DNA from: Theodoxus fluviatilis
Lineage: Eukaryota > Mollusca > Gastropoda > Cycloneritida > Neritidae
Direction of reading: 5' to 3'
Assembly (NCBI GenBank): GCA_034096865.1
Contig: JAWQFJ010001228.1
Span: forward strand, 125,982 to 189,981
Length of the DNA: 64,000 bases
A program made the translations under genes and the position numbers. Positions 50,856 to 62,702 of this stretch are shown one piece after another. The notes beneath the pieces are model-generated. The model saw only the letters and a list, made by a program, of their open reading frames with translations, was not told the DNA's origin and did no database searches. How positions within the stretch are numbered: position 1 is the first letter of the stretch; every line of letters begins with the position of its first letter.

Positions 50856-52214
50856 TTAACCCACTCGCTTCGGATGGAACGCGCACGTTGCATCCCCCCT
50901 TCGCTTCGGGAGCGACGCACGCGTCTCATCTTACCCTCGCGGTGTTTACGTCGAGATCTAAAATTAGCAACGGTAATGGCCGACTTATCGCAATGCCTGC
51001 TGGGAAGCAGAGTGACTGCGCACTACGCTAGTGCAAGTTTGATCAAAATCGGACAAGTTTTAGCTGTGTTGTGGCGATTTTTGTCGACATTTCGACTGAC
51101 GTTCTGACTTTTTTCGCGTCATCGCCGACTCCGCATCGGATAAGTGCGAAGGAAGCGACATTGATGCCGATTTTAATTCTGATTTCGACGATGTCGATGC
51201 GCCGGAATATCCGCTTCAATAGGACCAGTGGATGCGAGAGATGTTGGAGGAGGAATCGTCGGAGGAAGAGTTTCTAGGCTTCCAAGGATCGTGGCAGACA
51301 GAAAATTTTCGTTCTCGCACACGACACGCCTTTCGACGCGCTCAAGGAGTGAAGATTGGCATCCCCTCGGACGCAAAGCCTCTTCATGTCTTCTCTCTGA
51401 TCTTCACACACGCGATGTGGGAAAACGACTTGTGACAGAGACAAATCGATATGCTGAGAGAGAGAGAGAGAGAGAGACAGAGGAATCCACCTCCTGCCAG
51501 CTCCAAGTGATGTAAAAAAATCATGATTTTTGAAAGACTTTATCACTTGCTAATGCATGCCTATTTTTGAAAGACTTTATCACTTGCTAATTAAATTATT
51601 AATGCATGCCTATTTTTGAAAGACTTTATCACTTGCAAATGCATGTCTTGCACCTTTTCTCTTTATATTATCTGTCATGTCATGCATGTGCTTCATGTTT
51701 ACCTTTATCTGAGTGAAAAAAGGCATGGTGAAAATTACTTTGTGATCATGTAAAAAATTTTTTTTTTTTTTTGCGATTTCATGTCATGTACCATATTTGC
51801 TGTATCTCATGAACAAATTGATTTAGGACTTTGCATTTTGTTTCAGCAGATAGCTAAATGAGTAAATTATCCATTAAGAGTCTGTTTTGAGCTTATTTGG
51901 GAGGTTTTCTTTCTAAAAACCATAATTTTGAACTGAAAATCAAGGTGAATGTGTCCGTTTTTCACTTTTTGCACTATTTTCTAATTTTAAAAAATAATTC
52001 CTAAATTTTGACTTGTAGTGTGTTGTATTTGATTGTATGAGCTTGTAGCAATGGATGTCAGCTTTAAGACAATGCTTATTTTGTGTCTCTGTGATTGTTA
52101 CAAGTGGAGTTAATAAATTTTTTGTAAACGTACCCGACTTCTTCAGTTTTTCTGAAAAAGGCTCAGGTTTTCAGGACCCTTTTGTGTATACCGTCATAGT
52201 GTCTAATGGGTTAA
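50856..52214 (+). mobile_element. piggyBac-like element (iv), copy 1
   Basis: TTAA at 50856-50859 and 52211-52214, with short CCCA(C/T)T ends. It encodes the acidic fragment MREMLEEESSEEEFLGF (51232), with an in-frame stop just upstream. Three repeats of TTTTTGAAAGACTTTATCAC lie at 51530-51632. Confidence 0.5.
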
Positions 52215-53270
52215 ACATGATGGATAGGTTCAGGAAGCTCCTATTATGACATGTTTTGCTTTCCTTTGGCATGTCATAGACGCTGAATTAACACTCACAC
52301 AGTCACACAGAGGAGGAAGTGTATTATAGATGTTCAACCCAGACTCATTCAGTGATTCACGCACACACCGTGTGTGGTACTGCTACCGAGTACCGTCATT
52401 CTACAAGCAACGAGTCAATCCTGTTAACACGATTCATAACTGGTACGTTTTTAGGCTAGATTCGCTTCGAAAAGTTGCAGAAAATCTGATGGTGGTAACA
52501 ATCTGACGGTATAACAAGTTTTGACAAGGAAAAAACCAAGCAAGTAATCATTCTGACCGTTGTCAGCCATGTTCACCACGACAACGGCAGGATTCTAACG
52601 CATCATGAAGAAGGCTGAAATGGTCGGTGTCGGTGGTTGTTGTGACTCTTGACCGGTACTGTACTCCATGCACCTTAACGGTCCGTGTGATTCGGGTGTA
52701 ATCTTAAGCTTAACGACGTTTATTGGCAGTATTACATCCGAATCACACAGAGCACAAACTTTGCGCAGCTGAGTGCGAGAATCTGGGTCACGTGTCGGCG
52801 TCTATTTTCATGGCTCGTGAGTGCCTGGCTAAAGTGCGTTAGAATCCTGCCCTTTTCACCCTCTGTTTGCAGAAGCTCCTAATCTCGCTGGAAACAAGAT
52901 TTCATACTCTTGTTGTGGAACCAAACGACGAAAAGATTGACCTGATTTTTCAATACAAACACTGTATTCATTTTGTTGTTTAGACTGCAAGTGTAACTTT
53001 TCTGACTTGCGTTCCACTCAACACATTTTTCACCTAGTGGACATGTACTCGATTAATTGACTCGATTAAATTGAACTGATGTATTTGATATACATTTGTA
53101 TTAATCCGGAAAAATTATGAAATCATACTTCATTCATTCGAGCATTAGTCTTGACAGCGTTCAGCGGACGAAGTAAACATCAATCTACTTCGACCATAAC
53201 GTAAGTGCGAGTTGCAGACAAAACGACTAGGTACAAAACGTCCAGGATACAAACGACCCGCATCGTAAAA
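52215..53270. other. Unassigned sequence with nested inverted repeats (copy 1)
   Basis: No coding frame was recognised. It holds the foldback structure at 52586-52851. Confidence 0.5.
52586..52851. repeat. Foldback / palindromic element (copy 1)
   Basis: Outer pair GGCAGGATTCTAACGCA / TGCGTTAGAATCCTGCC at the ends. Inner pair GTGTGATTCGGGTGTAAT / ATTACATCCGAATCACAC at 52686-52703 and 52730-52747. Confidence 0.8.
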
Positions 53271-53272
53271 AA

Positions 53273-53843
53273 TCTTTCTTTCTCCTTCACCGATGTTCTC
53301 CAAATTCACATATGAACAAAGACTTGTCAAGATGAGGCTCCCTAGTCTGTGCTACAGAAGAACTAGAGGTGACCTAATAGAAGTGTACAAGTATACGCAC
53401 GGCATGTACCAGATTGGAGAGAATCTGTTTTCCTGCGATGACAATAGTGTCACAAGAGGTCACGCCTACAAGCTCAAGAAAAACCGATGCAATACGGCTT
53501 TACGACAGCATTTCTTCACCCAGCGAGTTATCAACATGTGGAACAGCCTCCCGAATAGCGTAGTCGAGGCACCGAGCCTGAACTCGTTCAAGAACAGAGT
53601 GGACAAGCATCTACAAGGATATATGTTCAAGCTGGAGGAACCACTGGCGCAGATGATGCACAGCAATTAGGCCTTTTTTCTCTCTTTTTCTTTATCTCAC
53701 AAGTGTTATAGACTAGGCCTGGTAAAAGACCAGCTAGTATCCATAAGAACAATAAAAATACAGCCAGAGAACTACCAGAATCGGCGATAGGCCCTGGACG
53801 CCTAAGCAAGCCGAAGAATTCTATTCTATTCTATTCTATTCAC
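53273..53843 (+). mobile_element. Non-LTR retrotransposon (LINE) 3' end, copy 1
   Basis: The open frame at 53293-53670 reads LPSLCYRRTRGDLIEVYKYT, then HFFTQRVINMWNSLPNSVVE and SLNSFKNRVDKHLQGY. This is the typical C-terminal tail that follows the reverse transcriptase of jockey/CR1-like LINEs. It ends in (TTCTA)n at 53818-53840, a microsatellite tail common in such elements. The 5' part is truncated. Confidence 0.7.
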
Positions 53844-54983
53844 CCTTCTCAAAAATCTCCTCGCAAATGACGTCACGTTATTCGACGTCAAATGATCACG
53901 TCACAGATTTTGCAAAATGGAGTCTGTTGTATCGTTTTCATTGCAACACCAAAATGTAAAAAAGTCACTTTCTGTTCAAACCTCGATTCTGAAAATTTGA
54001 TAATATTGAATGGGACCTAACTTCCAGTCAGTGTGCAAAATCTCAAGGAAATCCGTCCAGTAGTTTTTGAGATATAGGCCGTGGAGTCGGGACAGACACA
54101 CACACACACAGACAGATAAAGTCTGTAGGACCTCCAGTAAACCTGGAGGGATAAAGTTAGTGTAAAGGCATTTCATTGGTCTGTTTTGTTGTTGTTGTTG
54201 TTTTATTTCATTTTGAGAATAAAACGCAGGTATTATGATAAATTTCATTCAAGTGCTTCATACCACTGTGTACAGAATTCTCTCGGCTACAACTTTTATT
54301 CTTTGCATTTTTTTATCAGAGGTGAAGAAGAATATGAAAATTGACTTCAAAGACGGTGACCGTTTTTGGAGTAAATTCTGGGGGGAAAAGTCAGCACAGA
54401 GCAATGACGCATTGCTAAAAGAACTCAGCAACGTAAGGGTTAATCGGAGATGATCGCCGTCAACTTTGCTAGTCAGAATCTCTGGATCTAGGTCACTCTC
54501 ATTGTCCTTCCAGCTCTAACAGCGGTAATTCAACACTTTCTGCATTGCTATCTTGGGCTCGCCCATCATTGTGATGTTTAAAAAATTCACACGATCGCCA
54601 GAAATTAACAATCAAAATGGCAGCATATGGCCTATTCACTGCAGAGCTAATGCTCAAAATCTCGTGAGATTACCATTACCAAGGAAAATATGGCAGCTTC
54701 CAGCGTGAGTTTGGTTTCTTGCGGGACGTGCGGGGACGTCCACGGGAGAGAATAGCCATTTTTTGCGGGACGCACCAGGACGTCCGGTGGTAAGAGGGTT
54801 AAAGAGATTAACTAAATAAAACTCAAAGAAATGACAACTATATTTTGTAAAATAATCAGATATCTCACACTTGCCAAAAACAAATAGGGTTAAAATAAAA
54901 CAATTGTTAGATTTAGAGGGTAAAAAAGGTCGTGGTTACAGTAACCCTGCCGACCCTAAAAATGCTCTTCCTTTGAGTAGAAA
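53844..54983. other. Repeat-derived sequence between LINE fragment and E7
   Basis: Includes ATCCGTCCAGTAGTTTTTGA and a (CA)n block near 54050-54115. Two piggyBac-like right ends stand before TTAA (54440-54443 and 54799-54802; the latter reads CCCTCTTACCACCGG on the complement). No gene was seen. Confidence 0.4.
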
Positions 54984-55911
54984 CAAGAAGGGCAAAGCCC
55001 ATACGACTCACATGCTTGACCTTGACCTTTACATGACCTTGACCTTTACATGACCTTGACCTACGTGTGACATTCAAGGTCAAGGTCAAACAACTAAACC
55101 TAGCAATGACGTCATACACTAAGAACTGCTTTACACATTTTTCCTACCAAAATACATGTGACCTTGACCCAAGGTCAAGGTCATCCAAGGTCATGCAATA
55201 CAAAGCTGTTAATTCAAGACATAGGAAGCACAATGGTGCTTATTGGCACTTTCTACCATGAGATATGGTCACTTTTAGTGGTTCACTACCCCATTTTGGT
55301 CACATTTCATAAGGGTCAAAGTGACCTTGACCTTGATGATATGTGACCAAATGTGTCTCATGATGAAAGTATAACATGTGTACTACAATGTTATGAAGTT
55401 TGGAAGAGTTATCTTCTATAGTTCAGGGTCAAGGTCACTTCAAAATATGTATACAATCAAACTTTGAAGAGTTCCTGTGACCTTGACCTTGAAGCAAGGT
55501 CAAGTCACTGTGTACGTTTTTGTACGCCTTGTCATCCTACACATTCATGCCAAATTGGGTGTTGATAGACTTAATAGTCTCCGAGAAAAATCCAACGTTA
55601 AAGTTTTTTACGGATTAAAGGACGCCCTGACGCCCGGTCTGCCCAGACGCCAGGACGGACGCCTGGACGCCCGGACGGACGACACGGGTGACCTAGTATG
55701 AAAGTATAACATGTGTACTACAATGTTATGAAGTTTGGAAAAGTTATCTTTCATAGTTCAGGGTCAAGGTCACTTCAAAATATGTATACAATCCAACTTT
55801 AAAGAGCTCCTGTGACCTTGACCTTGAAACAAGGTCAATCAAACTGGTATCAAAAGATAGGGATTACTTTGCCCTATACACCATATATAGGTCAGGTATC
55901 CAATCTCAAAA
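54984..55911 (+). mobile_element. TGACCTTGACC-rich element, copy E7 (long form, cut by gap)
   Basis: Same long form as E4 and E5. It is truncated at the 10-N gap within the sequence TCCAATCTCAAAA. Confidence 0.9.
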
Positions 55912-55921
55912 NNNNNNNNNN
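55912..55921. other. Assembly gap (10 N)
   Basis: It separates E7 from the start of the second copy of the duplicated segment. Confidence 1.
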
Positions 55922-56210
55922 TTTCAGTGAAAGAAATGTTGATTTATGTTCAGATGAATCTACTGTATCTACTGTCTCTAAAACTCACACACACACACAC
56001 GCACTGTCTCAACCTGGCCGCCTAAAACCACACAAATGAACAAAAAGTCAGGTTTACCTACAGAGCCTCTTTGTGGCCACGTCACAGTCCATGCACACAG
56101 GTAAATTTTTTCACCTTGCTTTTACAGTGACAACACGTGCACATGCAAGCACGCACACACAAACACACACACACACACACACGCATGCATGTCTTTCCTT
56201 ATCATCTCAC

Positions 56211-56337
56211 CTTCAGGATCTGACCACAGCAAGTCACACATGGGTCCATCATGAGGAACTTCCTGCTTCCTGTCAATGGCTCGAATCTGGTCCAGTGTTT
56301 GGATGGATGGCGAGAGGCCACCATGCACACAGAAGAT
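56211..56337 (-). CDS. PPP4C: PPP4C exon with CVHGGLSP (copy 2)
   Basis: The same 127-nt exon as 45934-46060 with intact splice sites and no frame change. Confidence 0.85.
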
Positions 56338-56819
56338 CTGCCGAGTAGAAACATGGATGCTCAGATTGATGCATCAAAACATGCCTCCTCAAAGTAAATG
56401 CAGCATTTAGTTTGTGATTTGTTGAGTAAGTGTACAGTACATCAGCTTTTGTTAGCTATGTAAGGCCAAGGAACATGAAAATGGCTAGACCTAATGAAAG
56501 AGCAAGTCATGATTTTCCTAGTTATTCCCCTTGTAAGAATCGCTTTCCTGACCCTGGACCAGCAGAAGGTGCAGCACAGCAGTTGCAGCACAGCAGTTGC
56601 AGCACAGCAGTGGAGGTGAGGCGAGACTAAAATTTGGGTATGTAACGTAAAACCTTGGGATAAGCCAGTGTTCCACATACTGCAGCTGCTGCTAGATCAG
56701 CTGGAATCTGTATCTATGAAGTTTCTGGTCCTAGTCTAGTAGTTTGACCAAGGGCAGGCACAACCACTCCATGCTACTGTGAGCAAATCAAAGCAGGCCC
56801 AAACACTTCTAATTGCTTA

Positions 56820-57090
56820 ATGTCCTACACCCCTAGCTGCCATTTCCAAACTACCTCCAGCCATCAACTAGGTACTTCTAATTGCTTAATGTCCTACACC
56901 CCTAGCTGCCATTTCCAAACTACCTCCAGCCATCAACTAGGTACTTCTAATTGCTTAATGTCCTACACCCCTAGCTGCCATTTCCAAACTACCTCCAGCC
57001 ATCAACTAGGTACTTCTAATTGCTTAATGTCCTACACCCCTAGCTGCCATTTCCAAAACTACCTCCAGCCATCAACTAGGTACTTCTATT
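56820..57090. repeat. 69-bp minisatellite, four copies (one copy in the other segment)
   Basis: Unit TGTCCTACACCCCTAGCTGC, then CATTTCCAAACTACCTCCAG, then CCATCAACTAGGTACTTCTA and ATTGCTTAA. Confidence 0.95.
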
Positions 57091-57532
57091 CCTTTCTTGC
57101 TTTTCTCTTCCAACTCTTTGCTCAAATTTTCACCATCACGTATTTTGTGTGGCAGTTCTGCCACATTACAGCTGCATGATTGCTCAATTGGAATGATGAG
57201 CTCGAGGAGGAAATGGTGGTGGGAGTGCAGCTCTTTGCTGGCAGCCAGGGGCGGCATGGAACGGCAACGAGGGCTGGAGGATGGCGGTCCTGGACATTAT
57301 CCTAACCATTCCATTGGCTCTGGACTCTTCATTTGACCTCTTCCAGAATTTGACTTCATTATTCCATGGAACCAAGGAATAGCTATACTGATGACATCAT
57401 TTCCAACAGTTCAGCAACCCCTGAGATTAATGACTGCACATACCCATCAGAGTACCACTGTACAAGTTTCAGGAAAGTATTGTAAACATGACTGAAGAGC
57501 AAAGCAAGAACTGTGTGTGTTCAAATCCCTAC

Positions 57533-57707
57533 CTTTCCATCAATGATGGCAGAGAGGGCTGAGGTAGTCAAAGATTTCTGTGCAGTATCGCCACACTGTG
57601 ATAGAGCCATATTTGCGGAGACACTCATCATAAAACCCGTACACCTGCGTGATCTGTCGGCTTTCATGATTGCCCCGAATGAGGGTGATTCGGTCTGGAT
57701 ATCGGAC
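57533..57707 (-). pseudogene. PPP4C: PPP4C exon with RGNHESR (copy 2, 1-bp insertion)
   Basis: 175 nt instead of 174: AGAGAGGGCTGAGG replaces AGAGAGGCTGAGG near 57555. The frame shifts after FDYLS and stops before the donor. Either this copy is broken or the consensus base is wrong. Confidence 0.85.
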
Positions 57708-58289
57708 CTGAAAAAGAATCATACAGTGATAACATAATTACAAATCATAGTCTTAATATACATTATAAATTACTGGCAATTCATATTCTCAGAGAGCAAA
57801 AGGTGTCTGTGCAAGTATGTGTGTATGCATACTGGTATATTTATGATGCATGTGTGATAAAAAAGATAAATTCTACCATCAATCCAAGAGACATGAATAG
57901 CTTAACCTTTAGGAGGCTGCCGGTGCATTGATGCGCCACAGCATACATTTCCCAGACGTCCGCCGGCGCATCAGTGCGCCGAGCGATAGTGACGTGCTCT
58001 GTTGACTTGCCTAACGCTGCCATCGAGTCATGCTGTTCTAAAAATATCACAGTCTTGTGCAGTGATTACGTGGCAATGAGATCCGCCATTTTGGCGATCG
58101 AGAGAACGCACTGCGAAATTTTTCACGAAGTTGCATCTTCGTCGTTTGTGAACGGGACTTTTTTCTTTGCCAGTATGACGACTGACGAAGAAGTTGACGC
58201 GCTTGAGGAGTTATTTTTCGATTCTGACTCTCAGAATATCATAGCTGCCAACCTTCCAAAGTTAAAAACCGTAACATGTGGGGGGTGGG

Positions 58290-58350
58290 TCCGGGAGGGG
58301 GGTTTGCCCCCCTCCCGAATAGCGGGGGTCAGGGGGCGCCGCCCCCTGAA
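58290..58350. repeat. G/C-rich hairpins inside hD
   Basis: CGGGAGGGGG and CCCCCTCCCG flank a 6-nt loop (GTTTGC). A second stem, GGGGGCG/CGCCCCC-like, follows within 20 bases. Confidence 0.8.
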
Positions 58351-58407
58351 GCTGAAGCCTTTTTTGCAATCTGAAAGGCACATTTCTCATCTCCTGAAAG
58401 GAAAACT

Positions 58408-58408
<1 letters not shown>

Positions 58409-58455
<47 letters not shown>

Positions 58456-58459
58456 TTAA

Positions 58460-58497
<38 letters not shown>

Positions 58498-58550
58498 GAA
58501 GAAAAAGAAGAAGAAGACGAAGAAGAAGAACAAGAAGAAAAAGAAGAAAG
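58409..58550. repeat. (AAT)n and (GAA)n microsatellite
   Basis: Two AAT runs separated by TTTAA, then GAA/AAG-rich sequence, inside hD. Confidence 0.95.
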
Positions 58551-58578
58551 CCCATTATATTACAAAGCATTAATTATT

Positions 58579-58854
58579 TTATATAGCTTTTGATTGTTCA
58601 GCTTTGCAATTTTTTTTGTGTTTGGTGGTCTTTTCATGGTCGGCTAGATCGTTTCTTCCTCCGTGAGAAATATTCACCGCACATCTGCATGCAGTACAGA
58701 AAGCAAACTTTTCACCTCTTGATGGACACGGAGCGGCCCATGGAAACTTTTCCTTGTAAGCCGCAATGTATCGTTGAAATCGTTTCGGCTTCGCATTATT
58801 TTTCTCTGCGCTAGTCGAACTCGACGCCATGTTGACTGCAGCCGCTATGCGCAT
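58579..58854 (-). pseudogene. BED-like zinc finger fragment of hD
   Basis: A 91-codon frame with KRFQRYIAAYKEKFPWAAP followed by FCTACRCAVNISHGGRNDLA and DHEKTTKH. The CX2C...HX5H finger is of the same type as in hC (33117-33593). It ends soon after the finger; the transposase core is missing. Confidence 0.65.
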
Positions 58855-60126
58855 GCGCGAAATTCGCAGAAGAGCTCCCTTCCCGATTCCAGCCAGTAGG
58901 CTAGGCCTAGTGCGTTCAAAGGTGGTCAGCTAGGCGCGGAAAACGAGAGCACAAAAACTTCACTCGATAGACTAGCGCAACATGTTGAAAGCCAAAGTTG
59001 CTTCGTTTAAAATTTAGTTTTTTTTGGTGTTTTTTTGTGAAATCGGAAACCGTATTTTTTTAGAAAACAACGAAAACGACGACAGATATTAAAAAAACGA
59101 TTTTTTACGGTTTTTCCGTAACAGTTGGCAGCTATGGAATATGAATTTGAAGGCTTTACTGACATTGATGTGATGGAAGATGGAGGGATAGAGAGGCAAG
59201 CACGTGCTTCGACGATGTGTTGTGGTCTGTAGATCGAGACCGCTCCGGAAGCTTGATTCAGATGAAAATGACTGGGCTGACTTCCCTAGCATAAGTAATT
59301 ATAGGATTTTTTGTTTTGTTTTACCCTAAAACATTTTCATATGTATTTCCAAGTAATCAAAAGCTGTTGTATTCTTGAATAAATAGAGCAGTGTAGGAAA
59401 ACACAGTGCTTCGACCGATGTGTTGTGGTCTGTAGATCGAGAGGAGCGGAAGCTTGATTCAGATGAAAATGACTCGATTGACTTCCCTAGCATAAGTAAT
59501 TGTAGGATTTTTTGGGTTTGTTTTAGTTTTACCATAAAACATTTTCAGATGTATCTCCATTACTTGGAGACTCTATGCACTTTTGGATTTTCATCAAAAG
59601 CTGTTGTATTCTTGAATAAATAGAGCAGTGTAGGAAAACACAGTGAATTTGTTTGTTTTTTGTTGTTGTCTGTGTTCCATGATTTTTTAGCAACTGAAAA
59701 AAAACATTCTATGGCATTTTCATTAATTGCACCATGTAGGCCATCCATTTTTCTACTCAACCTCCAAAAATCTTTTAAGTAAACATGGTGTCGAATTTGA
59801 CCACACATAATAAAATTTGTGGCTCTGGGGTAAAACAAAGACGAAAATTGGCGGCGCTCTAAATGTTAACCTTTTCCGTGCGGCCGGCGGGAATTCCCGC
59901 TGAGCTTGTTTTCACCACTGTGTGCGGATGGCGGGAGGTCTCGCTCGCACTAGATCGCTGAGGGTGGGTTAGTTTGAACGCGCTTATCTCCCTTGCAAAT
60001 GACGTCAACTATCTATAAATACCACAGCAGGAAAGCGGACATCCCGAGCTTTCTGCGCATGTGTAGTTTGTATGGGCGATCTCTACAAAGTTTTCGAGTA
60101 AATTCGCTCAGAAGTTTGATGTTTTT

Positions 60127-60581
60127 TTGCGTCAAGTTATGTCAGAAGACATCGATGAGCGTGTAATAGAGCTTTTATTTGGCGAGGATTCGGACGAAGA
60201 GTTTGAGCCTTTCAAGCTTGAGGATGTTGCCGAGGCAGAAGCAGAATTGCAGCGATTCCGATCGCGGGAAGATGTCGAAGTTCGAACCGTGCATCGGAGC
60301 GAGCATCGTCAAGTAGATCAAGAGGTGCATCAGGAAGCGCATCACGCTCTTTCCGACAGCAGGCTTCCGAAGATGCTTAGCTTCCTCCCTTCCGTCAGAC
60401 AACTGGCCCACTTGTTCACACTGAGAGCGACGATGCCAACAAGATTTTCGCTTACTTCTTCGATGACGATGTATTTGGACTAATGACCGAACAAACAATC
60501 AGGTATGCGTCGCAATATTTCGCAGCCCATCCAGTCGACCAACTCGCGCCTCACTCACGGTTTCGAGATTGGAGATTTTGA
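60127..60581 (+). pseudogene. piggyBac transposase N-terminal fragment, frameshifted (copy 2)
   Basis: Same two frames as 49580-50067; the second frame is 60399-60581. The frameshift is shared, so it predates the duplication or the haplotype split. Confidence 0.65.
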
Positions 60582-60661
60582 ACCTGCTGTAGAGATTTTT
60601 GCTTGATTTCCTAGATAGTTTTCAACCTGCTATGGACACTGCTTGTTGCCTTGGGTAGAAG

Positions 60662-60711
<50 letters not shown>
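60662..60711. repeat. (GT)n microsatellite (copy 2)
   Basis: Shorter allele of the run at 50152. Confidence 0.95.
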
Positions 60712-60713
<2 letters not shown>

Positions 60714-61088
60714 TTTTCCAGTTTCAGCCATTTTTATTAGTATGTCATTGTACCTGTAGTAACATGTAGATATTCCATTGGTGTCATTTTGTGGATGAGT
60801 AAATAGTTATGCTTATAATTCCTCATGAAAATCTTTTGCTTTCAACAAGGTTAGAGTGATTGTTTTTAGGCACTGTGATCAGCGTCTTCCCCACTCCCAA
60901 CCACACCCCTACTCCATGATCACAGCAAGTACGTGGTGACTTTTGAGGTGCATGTAAGGATTTAAGGCCTTTTTGTCCTTCTTTTTACTAGGTAACCTAT
61001 CAGAAATCAAGCCTGATAATTGCTGGAGGTTATGATTAGATAATAAAAACCGCTGGCGCTGAACCTCCAGGTTTTGGCATTTAAAAAA

Positions 61089-61279
61089 AGATCGGGTTCG
61101 AACCCGCAACCTCTCGAGAAAAGAGGGGGAAAACACACACACACATAAAAACACACAAAAAACACAACCTCTCGAAAAAAGAGAAGAAAAAAAAAGTTTC
61201 AGCGCAGAATCAAACCTGGTGATGCATGACCAAGAGTCGAACGCTCTACCAGCTGAGCCATTAGAGAATTGCTATGACG
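61089..61279 (-). repeat. tRNA-derived SINE-like sequence (copy 2)
   Basis: Identical arrangement to 50600-50790, with the same A-box, anticodon-like and B-box segments. Confidence 0.6.
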
Positions 61280-61344
61280 GAGTGTTTGTAAAGCATGTAA
61301 ATCCACTTCTAAGCTATCGGCCCAGGAACAATCAACCATATATT

Positions 61345-62702
61345 TTAACCCACTCGCTTCGGATGGAACGCGCACGTTGCATCCCCCCTTCGCTTCGGGA
61401 GCGACGCACGCGTCTCATCTTACCCTCGCGGTGTTTACGTCGAGATCTAAAATTAGCAACGGTAATGGCCGACTTATCGCAATGCCTGCTGGGAAGCAGA
61501 GTGACTGCGCACTACGCTAGTGCAAGTTTGATCAAAATCGGACAAGTTTTAGCTGTGTTGTGGCGATTTTTGTCGACATTTCGACTGACGTTCTGACTTT
61601 TTTCGCGTCATCGCCGACTCCGCATCGGATAAGTGCGAAGGAAGCGACATTGATGCCGATTTTAATTCTGATTTCGACGATGTCGATGCGCCGGAATATC
61701 CGCTTCAATAGGACCAGTGGATGCGAGAGATGTTGGAGGAGGAATCGTCGGAGGAAGAGTTTCTAGGCTTCCAAGGATCGTGGCAGACAGAAAATTTTCG
61801 TTCTCGCACACGACACGCCTTTCGACGCGCTCAAGGAGTGAAGATTGGCATCCCCTCGGACGCAAAGCCTCTTCATGTCTTCTCTCTGATCTTCACACAC
61901 GCGATGTGGGAAAACGACTTGTGACAGAGACAAATCGATATGCTGAGAGAGAGAGAGAGAGAGAGACAGAGGAATCCACCTCCTGCCAGCTCCAAGTGAT
62001 GTAAAAAAATCATGATTTTTGAAAGACTTTATCACTTGCTAATGCATGCCTATTTTTGAAAGACTTTATCACTTGCTAATTAAATTATTAATGCATGCCT
62101 ATTTTTGAAAGACTTTATCACTTGCAAATGCATGTCTTGCACCTTTTCTCTTTATATTATCTGTCATGTCATGCATGTGCTTCATGTTTACCTTTATCTG
62201 AGTGAAAAAAGGCATGGTGAAAATTACTTTGTGATCATGTAAAAAATTTTTTTTTTTTTTGCGATTTCATGTCATGTACCATATTTGCTGTATCTCATGA
62301 ACAAATTGATTTAGGACTTTGCATTTTGTTTCAGCAGATAGCTAAATGAGTAAATTATCCATTAAGAGTCTGTTTTGAGCTTATTTGGGAGGTTTTCTTT
62401 CTAAAAACCATAATTTTGAACTGAAAATCAAGGTGAATGTGTCCGTTTTTCACTTTTTGCACTATTTTCTAATTTTAAAAAATAATTCCTAAATTTTGAC
62501 TTGTAGTGTGTTGTATTTGATTGTATGAGCTTGTAGCAATGGATGTCAGCTTTAAGACAATGCTTATTTTGTGTCTCTGTGATTGTTACAAGTGGAGTTA
62601 ATAATTTTTTTGTAAACGTACCCGACTTCTTCAGTTTTTCTGAAAAAGGCTCAGGTTTTCAGGACCCTTTTGTGTATACCGTCATAGTGTCTAATGGGTT
62701 AA
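61345..62702 (+). mobile_element. piggyBac-like element (iv), copy 2
   Basis: TTAA near 61345 and 62699, with the acidic fragment MREMLEEESSEEEFLGF at 61721. Confidence 0.5.

Larger units (their letters stand above)
58240..59136. mobile_element. hAT-like element (hD), 897 bp, 6-bp target duplication (absent from copy 1)
   Basis: Perfect 13-bp ends CATAGCTGCCAAC / GTTGGCAGCTATG. Flanked by GAATAT on both sides (58234-58239, 59137-59142). Copy 1 has the empty site with a single GAATAT (near 48624). It encodes a BED-like finger fragment and has strong GC hairpins near its left end. Confidence 0.93.
57902..59869 (+). mobile_element. piggyBac-like element (ii), copy 2
   Basis: TTAA-bounded (57902-57905, 59866-59869), as in copy 1. 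It carries the nested hAT-like element hD instead of E6. Confidence 0.6.

Noticed and set aside
53145..53330. 61-codon minus frame
   Set aside because: No similarity recognised; it overlaps the LINE fragment on the opposite strand.
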